This document shows positions 63,040 through 64,000 of a DNA stretch of 64,000 bases, piece after piece (within the stretch, counting starts at the first letter, position 1; each line of letters starts with the position of its first letter). Made by a program: the position numbers and the translations under genes. Source of the DNA: Flavobacterium amniphilum (GTDB lineage: Bacteria; Bacteroidota; Bacteroidia; Flavobacteriales; Flavobacteriaceae). The stretch lies in assembly GCF_023634845.1 (NCBI RefSeq), contig NZ_JAMLJL010000002.1, positions 1 through 64,000 of the forward strand. Direction: 5' to 3'. The notes beneath the pieces are model-generated. The model did not search any database and was not told where the DNA came from. It saw only the letters and a list, made by a program, of their open reading frames with translations.

Positions 63040-64000
63040 CTTTGATTGTTTTTAAGCGAATTGTTACTGCATTTTTGTGAGCTTCCAATCCTTCGGCATT
63101 TGCCATAGTTTCGATTGTTTTTCCTATGTTTTGGATTCCTTTCTCTGATATTTTCTGAAAAGTCATTGTTTTCAGGAAGCTATCCAAACCAACGCCACTA
63201 TAGTTTTTTGCGAAACCATTGGTTGGCAACGTATGATTTGTTCCCGAAGCATAATCACCGGCACTTTCCGGAGTAAAATTCCCGATGAACACTGAACCGG
63301 CATTATTCACATTGCTAATGAAGAAGTCTTCATCCTTACTGCAAATGATCAAATGTTCTGGAGCGTATTGGTTAATGAAACCCAGGGCATCTTGATTGGT
63401 TTTTACTAAAATGAGTTTCGAATTTTCGATTGCTTTTGCTGCTATATCTTTTCTTGGTAAAGCTTCCAATTGATTTTGTATTTCTACTTCCACCGATTTT
63501 AGGATTTCTTTCGATGTTGTCACCAGGATTACCTGACTGTCTGGACCGTGTTCCGCCTGGCTTAATAAATCAGAAGCTACAAAAGCTGTGTTGGCCGTAT
63601 CATCAGCAAAGACAAGTAATTCACTTGGTCCGGCAGGCATATCAATAGCTACATTATACTGAGTTGACAACTGTTTAGCCACTGTTACAAATTGGTTTCC
63701 CGGTCCGAATATTTTGTATACGTTATCCATAGTTTCGGTGCCAAAGGTCATTCCTGCTATGGCCTGTATGCCGCCAACTTTATAGATTTTTGTAACACCA
63801 CACAAAGCCGCCGCATATAAAATTGCAGGATTTACAAAGCCGTTTTTATCCGGTGGCGTGCATAAAATTATTTCTTTACAGTTTGCTATTTTAGCTGGTA
63901 TAGCCAGCATCAACACTGTTGAAAACAAAGGAGCCGAACCGCCCGGAATGTACAAACCCACCTTTTCAATAGATCGCTTTTCCTGCCAACATAGTACACC
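63029..64000 (-). CDS. hisD: Histidinol dehydrogenase (partial, N-terminus off window)
   Basis: The last 323 codons are present; the start lies beyond the right edge. GLYIPGGSAPLFSTVLM is the hallmark, followed by VGGIQAIAGMTFGTETMDNV, DMPAGPSELLVFAD and LLSQAEHGPDSQVILV. The zinc and catalytic residues lie in NHTLPTNGFAKNYSGVG and in the C-terminal HKNAVTIRL. It oxidises histidinol to histidine. The operon is expected to continue upstream (hisG). Confidence 0.96.
   Translation of the reverse strand, partial: GVLCWQEKRSIEKVGLYIPGGSAPLFSTVLMLAIPAKIANCKEIILCTPPDKNGFVNPAILYAAALCGVTKIYKVGGIQAIAGMTFGTETMDNVYKIFGPGNQFVTVAKQLSTQYNVAIDMPAGPSELLVFADDTANTAFVASDLLSQAEHGPDSQVILVTTSKEILKSVEVEIQNQLEALPRKDIAAKAIENSKLILVKTNQDALGFINQYAPEHLIICSKDEDFFISNVNNAGSVFIGNFTPESAGDYASGTNHTLPTNGFAKNYSGVGLDSFLKTMTFQKISEKGIQNIGKTIETMANAEGLEAHKNAVTIRLKTIKDGN

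Noticed and set aside
1..64000. tRNA, rRNA, insertion sequence, prophage or toxin-antitoxin genes
   Set aside because: I looked for cloverleaf ends, transposase and integrase motifs and found none.

Overview
This window looks like chromosomal core DNA of a Flavobacterium-like bacterium (Bacteroidota, Flavobacteriaceae). The sequence is AT-rich. Start codons lack strong Shine-Dalgarno sites, and several upstream regions carry TAnnTTTG -7 boxes. The gene content also fits: DUF3822 beside rsmD, TonB-dependent receptors with carboxypeptidase-like N-termini, an HYR/vWA surface protein, SDDD-like lipoproteins, and a DnaX without the zinc module. No tRNA, rRNA operon, insertion sequence, prophage or CRISPR array was found. 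One RNA gene is clear, the RNase P RNA at about 11.28-11.6 kb.

Layout. 1-3.65 kb: the N-terminal 1007 codons of a very large secreted vWA + HYR-repeat protein (minus strand, running off the left edge) and a small secreted partner. Its repeats become nearly identical 246-bp units. 3.96-7.5 kb: sixA-like, ppk1 and ppx, a polyphosphate cluster. 7.5-9.3 kb: dnaX, split by a -1 frameshift at an A10 run, probably a gamma/tau slippage site. 9.4-9.7 kb: thirteen 21-bp tandem repeats. 9.8-11.2 kb: two paralogous ~100-aa proteins and a secreted protein. 11.3-17.8 kb: rnpB, a JmjC-like cupin, an OmpR-type two-component system and a divergent hydrolase/outer-membrane-protein pair, with three 11-bp-phased repeats between them. 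17.8-26.4 kb: rsmD, DUF3822, a RecD-like helicase, kdsB, YitT, a methyltransferase, an acyltransferase, a lipoprotein and an XRE regulator. 26.4-31.8 kb: an operator-rich region, an M14 peptidase, Lrp, DinB, hutI and corA with a possible attenuator leader. 31.9-37.6 kb: an outer-membrane beta-barrel protein, ArsC-like, CPBP protease, menE and DUF2490. 37.8-43.9 kb: a phosphate-acquisition block of PiT transporter, DUF47 partner, phytase lipoprotein and TonB receptor. 44-58 kb: a TPR-LuxR regulator, acyl-CoA carboxylase beta subunit, M1 peptidase, DoxX, a degenerate exonuclease with a DUF294 protein, a helicase, MscS, GNAT, thioesterase, NUDIX and DUF2461. 58-64 kb: the histidine operon in the order hisD-C-B-H-A-F-IE (minus strand; hisD runs off the right edge), interrupted by a palindromic repeat between hisH and hisA.

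Themes. Phosphate handling recurs: phytate hydrolysis outside the cell, inorganic phosphate import, and polyphosphate synthesis and breakdown. The least explained structures are regulatory or repetitive: the dnaX A10 site, the TTTACA-NN-TGTAAA operator cluster, the 11-bp-phased TTAA arrays, the corA leader, the 21-bp array, and the near-identical 246-bp repeats. All names come from motif recognition and remembered family features. No database search was run.
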